DNA from: Parietaria judaica
Lineage: Eukaryota; Streptophyta; Magnoliopsida; Rosales; Urticaceae
Direction of reading: 5' to 3'
Assembly (NCBI GenBank): GCA_954871525.1
Contig: OX940865.1
Location: forward strand, 9,748,606 to 9,812,605
DNA length: 64,000 nt
Shown: positions 54,584 through 64,000 of the stretch, piece after piece
How positions within the stretch are numbered: position 1 is the first letter of the stretch
Layout of the letters: each line of letters starts with the position of its first letter
Position numbers and translations under genes: made by a program
Notes under the pieces: generated by a model
Seen by the model: only the letters and a program-made list of their open reading frames with translations
The model's database searches: none
What the model was told of the DNA's origin: nothing

Positions 54584-57500
54584 ATGACGTGTTGCTCCTT
54601 CTTCAACAGAAAGAAGGGACGCCCTTCGGCTGGACGAACCGTCGAAATCGATGAACGTACGTAGTGAACTCGATCACCGTGTTTTGGATTCCATTTATAT
54701 TTGTAATGAATCAAACGAAAAACAGCAACGGATAAGAGAAAACGATACATAAATTTTATGTGGAAACCCAATTTGGGACTTCTGAGAGAGAATGAATGTA
54801 GTATGTGACGGCTATGTTTCATTAACCCTAAAATGCTATCTTGAGCCCGCAAATATCCAATAAAATGTGTTCAACCGCTGAGCTAGAAATTAGTCAGGCC
54901 AATAACGGATTTTGATTGCAAATTCTGATAGTATTTTCACTTTGTCATATCTTCTTGCCTCCCTAATCTTGGAAAATAACCCTAAACCCGATGTCTCGTA
55001 ATTTTGCAATATCAGTTCTTTTCAGTGTATGACACATATTTGCCTTATTTTATCAGCTAGATTGTGAAATCTTTCGAAATAATAACATCATGAAGACATA
55101 TTGATAGGATTTTTCTGATGGAGTTTTATATTTCTTTCCTTTCTTCAAATTATACACCTTTTCAAATTCTATCTGTTTGAATTAGGTGTAGTTTGATTTG
55201 TTATCTCGAAAAATTTAGATCGTCGACTAACTGAGTTGTTTTATACAGTGTTGTCAACAGTTCAGAATGTAACCTTGTACTCATACAAGGAATTGCGAAA
55301 CGCGACAGAAAATTTCAGCCCGGCAAATAAAATTGGTCAGGGAGGTTTTGGTTCCGTCTACAAGGTAACCTCAGTTAAAATACATGTCTACCGTGCTTGG
55401 CTAGCTGAGAATTGTTTTACTACTTTGAGTAATTATTACCTATGCTCGAAGCTCTCGTCTTAACTCTTCTTATAGCAATTTTCTGACTGGTACTGAAACT
55501 GTTGGCGATTTCTGTTAAATTTTAAGCCATACTAGTATTTACGGACAAAATCATGCACATACTAGTATTTACGGACAAAATCATGCAAAATCACGTATGC
55601 TCATGAAATTGTCATGTTGTTAGAAGTTCCGTCTTAACTTTTCTTATAGCAATTTTCTGACTGGTACTGAAACAAGCGGTGGGTTCTGTCAAATTTTAAG
55701 CCGTATACTAGCATGTGTATTGCACGTGGCGTAAAATTCTACGGAAACTATCGATATATAAACGATCAGGTTGGTAAATTGCTATAATGTTACAATTCAT
55801 GGAGTAGATTGCTACAAAAGAATAGGAGGGGAGAAATTGTGACAAAAAGATAAGTTCTGGGGGTAAATTCGATAATCCAAGTATTTGTGATTAAGCAGGC
55901 AAAACTGAAGGATGGCAGCGTAGCAGCTTTGAAAGTATTGGCTGCCGAGTCAATGCAAGGCGTTCGAGAATTTTTGACAGAAATCAACGTGATTGCAAAT
56001 ATCGAGCACGAAAATCTGGTGAAGCTATACGGATGCTGCGTTGAAGGAGACCATCGGATTTTGGTCTACGGCTATCTTGAGAACAACAGCCTTGCACAAA
56101 CATTTCTTGGTAACTCATTTGGACCTTTGTTTATGTGTTTATTTGACTCCTCATAGGTAACTGGAAGCGGAAAACGCGGAAACTCTAAGAAAATCAAGGA
56201 AAGAAAGGTTATACATACTATTAGGCTAACTACTTTAGTCCACTATCTTATTTAGGGGCGAACAAGGTGTCCGGTATCCGCATTTTTTGCAATTTTCAAA
56301 TCCGATATCTGATGTTTAAGGAATGGAAACCGATACCCTTTTTTTTTTTACACAGATATTCATGATGAAAAAAAGAACCCTTGTCCAAAAAATCAAACTA
56401 ATCTTCCCAACTTTTTATATACTTTATAAATAAAAATGAGTTTGTAATGACAGATGTATTACAAATAAACATGTTTTAGAAAAACTCAAAAGAAACCTGT
56501 ACACCCATTAACACTAGAAACCGATGCCAGATACATGGTTTTTCTTTCTTCTGAAAAAACAAAAACCGAAGTCATTAAGTTTTCGGTAAATGAACCAGTT
56601 TCGTTGTAAAACTTTCACCTCCCCTATGCTAGGTGTATTATAAAAACAAATATTACATTATATATAATTGTCTTACACTGTCTGCAACTAAGAAAAGAGT
56701 TAATAAGAACTTCTCCATCTTATCTTAGGTCGAGGACAGAGCAGCATTCAGTTTGGCTGGCACGAACGTCGCATAATTTGCATCGACGTGGCACGAGGGC
56801 TCGCTTTCCTTCACGAGGAGATCCAACCGCATATCATTCACAGAGACATAAAAGCTAGCAACGTCCTCCTTGATCAGAATTTAAGGGCCAAAATATCAGA
56901 TTTCGGCCTTGCCAAGCTAATCCCGGCCAGTCTCACCCACATCAGTACTCGTGTTGCTGGAACAGCGTAAGTTTTAGTTATTGTTATGGAATTTATTTTA
57001 TGCTTCATTTTAAGTAGAAGAATTTATTTAGGTTATGCTTTGTTGTCACCTAGGTGTTATATAATGATGGAAAATGTTAATTTGTACTCAAGACAATACT
57101 TGCTCGAGGGTATTTTTGTTTATTAAATACCGAATGAGATCGTAGAACTAGATTGTGTGACCATTGGGAATAATCCTCACAAGATTGTAGAAAAATAATA
57201 ATAAACCTCAAGCAATTTGATTTTTGTTTAAAATTCGGTTTACGGTTTATTTTTTCCGTTTTTATCCTAACTGTTAATCATTTGTTTAGTGGGTATTTGG
57301 CTCCGGAGTATGCGATACGAGGTCAGGTGACGAGGAAAGCAGATATATACAGTTTTGGTGTATTGCTTTTGGAGATTGTTAGTGGGAGGAACAACACTAA
57401 CAGAAGGTTACCACCCAAAGATCAGTATCTTCTGGAAAGGGTATCTATTTTTCTTACTGACAATTGAGATTTCTTATGGAGCAAAACAGAACATAAAGGA

Positions 57501-58232
57501 ATTAATCTGTGATAGTACCCGGAGTAGAAATCCAAGAGAAGTGATTCTTTATTACGAACCTTACACCGGTATCTAATTCGAGAGTTAGGTTGGGAAAACT
57601 CTGCCGATGGTGTTTAAAGAAAATTTCAGTAATCAAAGCCATCGGGAATTCACCGAACTGATGAATTCTCGGATATTTTACTCAATCAACGTATCATCTT
57701 TCCTTCGAGAGGAAGTCAAAGACTCGTCGATTATATTCAATGAGTTTTTTCAACCATCAAACATTACTTCTAATCGAAACCCTAATGAACAATTAGAGGT
57801 AAAATAACCTCTAATGTCCTTATTATTGAAAAGACTAAAAAAATAAATGTGTGATCAAATTTTCCATTGCAGGCCTGGATTATGTATGAAAAGGGTGAGC
57901 TCTCAGAGTTGATAGACTCTTCACTAAGCGAAGGTCTCAATCTCGATCTCTCGGAGGCTTGTAAGTACCTGAAGATTGCTCTTTTGTGCACTCAAGATCT
58001 GCCGAAGCTCCGGCCAGCCATGTCTGCCGTCGTCGAGATGCTGACCGGAAAAAAAGAGTTGGACGAGAAAGCGATTTCGAAACCGGGATTGCTTTCTGAA
58101 TTCATGGAGATTCAAGACGGGAAAAGTGGAAAAGTACAGGGGAGCACAAATTCCACAGAATCTACCATGACCGACACGACTACGTCGGTGGCGACCATGA
58201 CCTTCACTTCTATAGACGACCGTAGTTATTAG
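54584..58232 (+). CDS. CRPK1-like: CRPK1-like receptor-like cytoplasmic kinase (six exons, 382 aa)
   Basis: Exons 54584-54656, 55249-55364, 55899-56109, 56729-56966, 57290-57440 and 57873-58232 have GT-AG borders and keep one frame. [12 protein letters not shown] opens with a Cys pair and basic residues (possible acylation, no transmembrane segment). Kinase landmarks: glycine loop [11 protein letters not shown] (53-63), Lys75 in AALKVL, Glu in [19 protein letters not shown] (171-173), [12 protein letters not shown] (191-193), GYLAPEYA (214-221), [16 protein letters not shown]. All catalytic residues are present and it is an RD kinase. Exon order and phrases such as [23 protein letters not shown] and RVAG match Arabidopsis COLD-RESPONSIVE PROTEIN KINASE 1, a plasma-membrane kinase that phosphorylates 14-3-3 proteins in the cold. 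The tail is Ser/Thr-rich. One oddity: Ala replaces the usual Gly at the start of exon 3 (KAKLKDG). Confidence 0.9.
55456..55712 (+). repeat. Tandem duplication inside kinase intron 2
   Basis: GTCTTAACT(C/T)TTCTTATAGC...TTTTCTGACTGGTACTGAAAC...AAATTTTAAGCC occurs at ~55,456 and ~55,631 (175 bp apart). A 31-bp unit (ACTAGTATTTACGGACAAAATCATGCA) is itself repeated between them at ~55,528 and ~55,559. Neither disturbs the splice sites. Confidence 0.85.
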
Positions 58233-59055
58233 TAGTGTTCATAAATGTTTTATTTTTCTTAATTTATGTGTGTAATCCGTAAAATCCCGGTTCATACAAT
58301 TTCATTTGTAATCACCATTTTTTTTTTTATCTTTAGACCATCTATTGATATAAATTTTGTGATGGTATAGATTTTTTTTCTTGAATCGTTTTCGTGCATG
58401 AAGGAACAAACATTGATCTTCAAGCACTTTCAGCTTCCTTCGTGTATCCAATTTACACTATTACTCATGACATGTGAAGCTTTGGTTGATATTATAATGT
58501 GTTATCAATGTTTGGGAAAATAGCGGCGTAAATACTCAGGTTTCTTACATGTGTTAGTACATCTACCTCATTTTAATTTGCTCTCTCTCTCTAAATACCC
58601 AGGAACTTAAACAAAAAACACAGTAACTTAAACAACTAAAGCAAGTAATATAAAACTTGGAACTTTTCAAACAAGAAAATCAAAACTTGAAAAACTGACA
58701 TAGATGAAATTCTGACCCGTGCTTTTTTTTTTTTTGCCATAGAAATAGAAACGCCAGCGTGATACGGCATAACAAACGTAACCGTTCTAAAATTTTATCC
58801 ATGTGACATGACATAACACGCCAAGGTGCCACGTGACATAAGTTACAACAAAAATATATCGTTAGATATTTTCACCGCCGAAAAAAAGTACTTAGTATTT
58901 AAATACAATAAAACGAATAACATCAATATTTTGCCGCAAATATCCCTTTCCGGATTGAAAAAAAAAGTGTCATTCAAAATTTAAGTAAATAATGTAATGT
59001 ATTATGTGTTGATGTACAAATTCGTCATTATTTAATGTGACATATAGTGCTAAGG
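58233..59055. other. 3' region of kinase gene and intergenic DNA
   Basis: The first 200-300 bp likely hold the 3' UTR (T-rich, AATTTATGTG, TTTGTAATCACC). No other feature recognised. Confidence 0.4.
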
Positions 59056-59859
59056 TTGTGAATTAATTAAATTTACAAACCATGATAAAAGGCTTTAAAG
59101 AAATAAACTGGTATTCGTAAAAGCCCATTTGAAGAAGCCCAAAGAGATTCTCAGTCAGACCAAGAACCAATGGACATAGGCTACTCGGCCCAATGAGTTC
59201 TAAAGCCCAAATCCACTCGGTAGCAGCCCAGAAAGACAAGGGTAGAGTCGTCATATTCTCTACCCGGCATCCCATTTCAAATTCATACGGAAGACCAGGA
59301 GCACGAAGTCAAGTCTTCAACGGGCATAATTTAAACGCGACGACCAGAACGAAGTCGTGGGACACGTGTAGCCAGATCGTCCATTCAACCCGGTCAGCAC
59401 GGAGTGAAGATCCCTCGATTCCTGGAAGTTCAACGGGAAGAATTGAAGTCTATAAATGTCAAGCTCAAGCACAGATCAACACACGCACACTTACAACCTC
59501 GAGAGAATACATCGAAGAATTTCTACCCGGCATTCTTGTCATTTTGAGATCTTGTTGTGTTCTTTCTTTTCTTCCTCCATTTCTTCTTGCTCTCAGACGT
59601 GATTTAGCTGCCTGTAGCTATCCGTCTATGTTCATTGTCGCAATAAACTAACAGAGGAAGTAGTCAACTACCGCTTTGGGACGAACCTCTATAAAAAACC
59701 CCTCGTCTCATTTATATCGCTTATATACTTATATATATATCGTGAGTGAATCGTGAGCTTGCAACGTGAGAGATCGAATTCCACCAAATTGTTTCATTCA
59801 AAAATATCATACAGTCACAAGTCACACTTGACTGATTGAGGTGGGAAACCACGTCAACA
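59056..59859 (+). repeat. 5' LTR of Tat-type gypsy element (left end approximate)
   Basis: The right end CCACGTCAACA is followed by the primer region. A TATA box (TCTATAAATGTC) is near 59,450 and a pyrimidine-rich U5 follows. No matching TGTTGACG-type start was found, so the left end (a TG near 59,056 or 59,007) is a guess. Confidence 0.55.
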
Positions 59860-59860
59860 G

Positions 59861-59878
59861 TTTGGCGCCGTCTGTGGG
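59861..59878 (+). promoter_or_regulatory. Primer-binding region of gypsy element
   Basis: TTTGGCGCCGTCTGTGGG one base after the LTR, the hallmark sequence after the 5' LTR of plant Tat/Athila-type elements. Confidence 0.85.
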
Positions 59879-59923
59879 AAACTGATCTCGCTAACTCCTA
59901 AAAGCTCAAAGCACTCCGCGAAC

Positions 59924-62467
59924 ATGAGCAACAACGAAGTCGCAATCGTGAACGGGTCTGAGGTGAACAACCCAGATCCAAACACGGAATCAAGCAACCT
60001 ACAGTCTCAGCTAGAGGCTAGCGCTGCAGAGAATCGAGAGTTGCGCCAGCGACTCGAATCTCTGGAAGCCAACCAAGCCCGAAATGAGCGTCGCCAAAAC
60101 GCTAACCGGACTAATCCGGGACAAAGCTCTGGGAGTCAAGGCCGGACCGGGCTCGACGATGTCCACTTCGACTTTGTCGACGTGGACAATCCGCAAGCGC
60201 CAAGGCAAAACCAGCCCCGACTACCCAGCGGCCCTAGACCCGCGACGCCTCCCCCGCCTCCTGAAACAGGAACACCTCTTTTTACCCCCTTGACGGGCTT
60301 CTACCCGTCTAATGCGGGGAATGTTGCTTCGAGCAGTCACCAACGCCCGGGACCCCAAAACCGACAATCGGGGTACGAGCAAAGCCGTAACATCAGCCAG
60401 GCCCTCAACGGCCACCCGGTCACGTACCCGAGGTATCCCAGCCCGGTGTACGGACAGGAACCCCTCCATGCTGTGCGTCCCGAACAAGCTCCCCAACGCA
60501 CAGAATTGGAGGAGCTCAAACGCTCAATGGCCGAAATGAATGAGAAGCTCATTCACGTACGCTCCCGCGTACACAGCGCCACTACCGCTGCCCCCGAGAT
60601 AGAACGTCTAGTGGAGGAGGCAGAAAGGACACCCTTTAAGCCCGTCATAACTAACGTTATACTCAGGGAAGGCGGACGAGTATATGTGCCAAAGTACGAC
60701 GGGACGACCGATCCCAAAGTACACTTGAGGTCCTTCAGGATTGCGATGGGGCGAGCCCATCTGGAAGCGCACGAATTGGACGCTGGGTGCTGCCAATATT
60801 TCTCTGAAAATCTGGTCGGCCCAGCGATGGAATGGTTCTCGAAACTTGAACCACGTTCCATAGACAACTTTGGACAGCTAACGACCCTTTTTCTCAAACA
60901 TTTTTCCATGTTTATGGAAACTGAGATCACGGCGGCAAACCTCTATGCATTGCAGCAAGAGAGAGGAGAGCCCCTCAGAGCTTTCATGACCAGGTTCAAA
61001 AAGACCATGGTCAAAATAAACGGGATCAGTGACGAAACCGCCATAGCCGCCCTCACGGCCGGATTATGGTACGACTCGAAGTTCAAAACGGACATCGTCG
61101 TGAATCGTTACGACTCCATCGAAGACGTAATCCACAGATCATCCAACTGGATCAGGCATGACGAAGAACTCAAAGCCATGCGAAGGAGACATGGGTCCCT
61201 ACCCGTCCATCAGCGGAATACCGGGCCACCCGGGCAGCAGCCGCCGCCTAGGGCCGGAAATCACAGCATCCCGTTCAGGGGACAAAGGAATCTTCCTCCA
61301 GTCCAGAAGCACCCATTCCAAACCCAGAATCCGAGGGCCAACAACGGGCCCAACCCGCGAAGCCCGTACGTTTTCAACGTAAATTCGGAAACTGCGGAGT
61401 CCGAAGAACAGATCGAGGCAGAAGAAACTCCTGGAGAAGTCCTGGTCAGCTCGAGAGACTTCCCACCATACAGCCACGAAGGTTTCCCGAAGCACGACCC
61501 GAAAGCGTGGTGTAACTTCCATAAGGTATTCAGACATCATACGAAGAATTGTATGGTACTCCGTGCTCGCCTAGCGGAAAAGTACATCAACGGAGAATTG
61601 GGGGAAATAAACTTCGGCAACAAGCTGAAAGGTGGGCAATCGATCGAGCAAAGCCCTCCCCAAAATCAACACCAGACCGGCCAGAAAAGAGAAGAGCAAC
61701 ACAGAACGCCGCGCGAAAGCATACAGCCTAGCAAAAGAGGACGAGTACACATGCTCGAGGAATCAGACGAGCAAACGTGCGAAGAAACGGAGAATTCCGG
61801 AGAGCAGCTCAGCGACATCCCCGAGCCCATCGGTAGAATCTACACTATAGTGGGAGGTTCCCAACTGCATGGTAACTCGATAAACTCCATCAAGGCCCAC
61901 CAGAGGAGGCTCAAGGCCGGACCGGTAATCGTACCGAGGGAAGAGCCAGACTTCGAGATCTCATTCAAAGATAGTGAAGCGGCCACACTGATCGGTCCGC
62001 ACGACGATGCGTTGGTCGTCACACTCCTAGTTTCCTCGTATACGATGGACAGGATCCTAATCAATAACGGGAACTCAGTCGACGTGATCTTCCTGGAGCC
62101 ATTGCTAAAACTGGGAGTAGAAGAAACAGAGATCAACAGAGAAGCCATCCCGCTAACCGGCTTCGATGGATGAACCATCAATGCCATTGGCACGGTGCGA
62201 CTGTCCATCGCAGCAGCAGGGGTCGGGAAGACCAAAAATTTCCTAGTGTTGGACTGCCCGTCAGTGTACAACATGATATTAGGAAGACCTTGGCTGCACA
62301 TGATGAAGGCCGTACCGTCAACCTACCATCAACTAATACGCTTCCCGAATAGGGCGGGGAAAATCGTTGAAATCAAGGGAAATCAAAAGCAATCCAGAAT
62401 TTGCTACATGAGCGCGTTCCGGAACATTCAGGCCGTCAAAGCCGGACAGGAGCGATCTACCGCGTAG
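59924..62467 (+). pseudogene. Gypsy gag-protease, one in-frame TGA and changed protease active site
   Basis: The ATG at 59924 starts MSNNEVAIVNGSEV with a coiled-coil stretch (ENRELRQRLESLEANQARNE). Then follow the gag core (YDGTTDPKVHLRSFRIAMG, AMEWFSKLEPRSI, ANLYALQQERGEPLRAFMTRF) and a WCNFHKVFRHHTKNC zinc-type motif near residue 530. Next comes a retropepsin-like domain (VVTLLVSSYTMDRILINNGN SVD). The family has D-N-G-S at the catalytic loop; here it reads INNGNS, so the catalytic Asp is Asn. A TGA at 62171-62173 follows GFDG, after which the same frame continues (TINAIGTVRLS, LGRPWLHMMKA) to a TAG at 62465-62467. So the polyprotein is inactive as read. Confidence 0.85.
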
Positions 62468-62473
62468 CAATTA

Positions 62474-64000
62474 ATGGCGGTAGACGAAAAAGAGGACGAC
62501 GGACAGGAAAGGACCACCGATACGGATGGACCTAACCTGGAAATGACAGTCCAGGTCCAGATCGATCCCGACAACCCGGACCACCGGGTAGGAATCGGGA
62601 AAGGATTAGACAATAACGTCAGAAAAGATCTCCTCAAATTCCTGACCAAAAATCGGGATTGTTTTGCTTGGTCTCACAAGGACATGCCCGGCAGAGACCC
62701 AAGCATCACAACCCATCGCCTAAACGTAGATCCGAGCTACAAGCCGGTGAAACAAAAAAGGCGAAAGCTAGGCCCAGACAGGGCCCAAGCCGTAAACGAA
62801 GAAGTCACAAAACTGCTGCAAACCGGATCCATCAGGGAAGTCAAATACCCGGACTGGTTAGCAAATACAGTGGTCGTGAAAAAGAAAAACGGGAAGGCTA
62901 GAGTTTGCATCGACTTTACCGACCTGAACAAAGCTTGTCCAAAAGACAGTTTCCCGATGCCCCATATCGACCGTCTGGTCGAAGCAACATGTGGGCACGA
63001 ACTACTGTCATTCATGGACGCATTCTCGGGATACAACCAGATCCTAATGCACCCCGAGGACCAAGAAAAAACGGCATTCGTAACCGATAGAGGAATATAC
63101 TGTTACAAAGTTATGCCCTTCGGATTGAAAAACGCCGGAGCCACATATCAAAGATTAGTCAACCAAATGTTCGCCGAACACCTCAGTAAAACTATGGAAG
63201 TCTACATCGATGATATGTTGGTAAAGTCCTCCCAAGCAACGGATCACGTGACCCACCTAGAAGACTGCTTCAACATACTACGAAAGTATCAAATGAAGCT
63301 CAACCCGACGAAATGCACCTTCGGGGTAACTTCAGGAAAATTCCTAGGTTATCTGGTCACACAGCGAGGTATAGAAGCCAATCCCGACCAGATAAATGCC
63401 CTCCAGAACATGCCCTCCCCAAGGACTGTTCGAGAGACGCAAAGGCTGACTGGGAGAATCGCCGTTCTTAACCGGTTCATATCAAGAGCCACGGACAAAT
63501 GTTTACCCTTCTACAAACTTTTGAAAGGTAATAAAAAGTTCGAATGGACCGAAGAGTGCGAAGAGGCCTTCCAAAAGCTGAAAAGGTACCTCTCCACCCC
63601 ACCAATACTCACCAGACCAATCTTGGGAGAGCCATTGTTTTTATACCTGGCTGTCTCACCATCGGCGGTGAGTGGAGTAATCGTGAGAGAGGACCGCGGA
63701 GAGCAGAAGCCGATCTTCTACATCAGCAAATCTTTGGAAGACGCTGAAACCAGATACCCGGCAATAGAAAAACTCGCGCTAGCAATGATAACCGCAGCGA
63801 GGAAGCTTCGGCCTTACTTTCAGTCCCATACCATCATGGTAATGACGACCCAACCTTTGAGAATCATCCTCCACAGCCCGAATCAATCGGGAAGGCTCAC
63901 GAAATGGGCCGTCGAATTGAGCGAATTCGACATAGAATACAAGATCCGAACCTGTGCGAAATCACAAGTATTGGCTGACTTTCTCATCGAATTACCAGCC
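62474..64000 (+). CDS. Gypsy reverse transcriptase - RNase H, open to window edge
   Basis: From the ATG at 62474, immediately after the TAG of the preceding frame, the reading frame stays open to the last base (509 codons). RT landmarks: DCFAWSHKDMPG, HRLNVDPSYKPVKQKRR, IREVKYPDWLANTVVVKKKN, RVCIDFTDLNKACPKD, FSGYNQILMHPEDQEKTAF, MPFGLKNAGATYQRLVN, and the catalytic YIDDMLVKS. The connection follows (TKCTFGVTSGKFLGYLV, GRIAVLNRFISRATDKC), then RNase H start (EPLFLYLAVSPSAVSGVIVRE, KLALAMITAARKLRPYFQSH, QVLADFLIEL). All are gypsy Tat-lineage features. The rest of RNase H and the integrase lie outside the window. Confidence 0.9.
   Translation, partial: MAVDEKEDDGQERTTDTDGPNLEMTVQVQIDPDNPDHRVGIGKGLDNNVRKDLLKFLTKNRDCFAWSHKDMPGRDPSITTHRLNVDPSYKPVKQKRRKLGPDRAQAVNEEVTKLLQTGSIREVKYPDWLANTVVVKKKNGKARVCIDFTDLNKACPKDSFPMPHIDRLVEATCGHELLSFMDAFSGYNQILMHPEDQEKTAFVTDRGIYCYKVMPFGLKNAGATYQRLVNQMFAEHLSKTMEVYIDDMLVKSSQATDHVTHLEDCFNILRKYQMKLNPTKCTFGVTSGKFLGYLVTQRGIEANPDQINALQNMPSPRTVRETQRLTGRIAVLNRFISRATDKCLPFYKLLKGNKKFEWTEECEEAFQKLKRYLSTPPILTRPILGEPLFLYLAVSPSAVSGVIVREDRGEQKPIFYISKSLEDAETRYPAIEKLALAMITAARKLRPYFQSHTIMVMTTQPLRIILHSPNQSGRLTKWAVELSEFDIEYKIRTCAKSQVLADFLIELPA

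Larger units (their letters stand above)
59056..64000 (+). mobile_element. Ty3/gypsy (Tat-type) retrotransposon, 5' part, runs off window
   Basis: Order: 5' LTR, the TTTGGCGCCGTCTGTGGG primer region typical of Tat/Athila-clade elements, a long gag-protease frame, then RT and RNase H to the right edge. The base composition is much more GC-rich than the surroundings. At least two in-frame stops (62171 and 62465) and an altered protease site show it is defective. Integrase, 3' LTR and target duplication lie beyond the window. The left boundary of the LTR is approximate. Confidence 0.85.

Noticed and set aside
60011..63036. Minus- and alternative-frame ORFs across the Tat element
   Set aside because: Overlap the clearly recognisable gag and RT frames and show no domain.

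Overview
The window is nuclear DNA of a flowering plant, probably a eudicot. It is AT-rich, its genes have GT-AG introns, it contains CLE signalling-peptide genes, a plastid-type SPD1/Ycf45-like ATPase gene and a CRPK1-like cytoplasmic kinase gene, and it is filled with plant transposons (Ty1/copia, Ty3/gypsy, hAT, Mutator-like, PIF/Harbinger, Helitron-like). There is no operon structure, CRISPR array or convincing tRNA/rRNA gene. The species cannot be named from the sequence.

Layout. 1-1.7 kb is the right part of a foldback element with arrays of a ~23-bp TGTC...GGACA repeat. 2.5-6.7 kb is a head-to-head chimera of two Ty3/gypsy half-elements with outward LTRs. 6.85-12.9 kb is an intact nine-exon SPD1/Ycf45-like gene carrying a MITE in intron 4. 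13-29 kb is a transposon graveyard: MULE transposase and DUF1985 remnants, two solo LTRs of the copia family found further on, a PIF/Harbinger-type element (TAA duplication), a Mutator-type foldback element (9-bp duplication), an hAT element (8-bp duplication) and two Helitron-like 3' ends.

29.3-49.1 kb holds a CLE peptide cluster. Two near-identical 81-aa CLE precursors (29,567 and 46,816) lie in a segmental duplication, and a third, different CLE precursor (48,865) follows. The first duplicate was later split by a young 8.3-kb copia element (30,214-38,499, identical-length 642-bp LTRs, TATAT target duplication), so the second duplicate preserves the empty site. Between them lie a degraded VPS32/SNF7 (ESCRT-III) pseudogene with a de novo inverted duplication and a ~1.2-kb tandem array of Yippee-like zinc-domain genes.

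49-64 kb has a nested hAT-in-MITE insertion, a possible NPH3-domain relic, an intact six-exon CRPK1-like receptor-like cytoplasmic kinase gene (54,584-58,232), and the 5' part of a Tat-type gypsy retrotransposon running off the right edge.

The host genes that look functional are the SPD1-like gene (plastid development), the three CLE genes (secreted peptide hormones read by LRR receptor kinases), possibly one Yippee-like gene, and the CRPK1-like kinase. They do not form one pathway. The most informative biology is how the small signalling and zinc-domain families are duplicated, interrupted and degraded.
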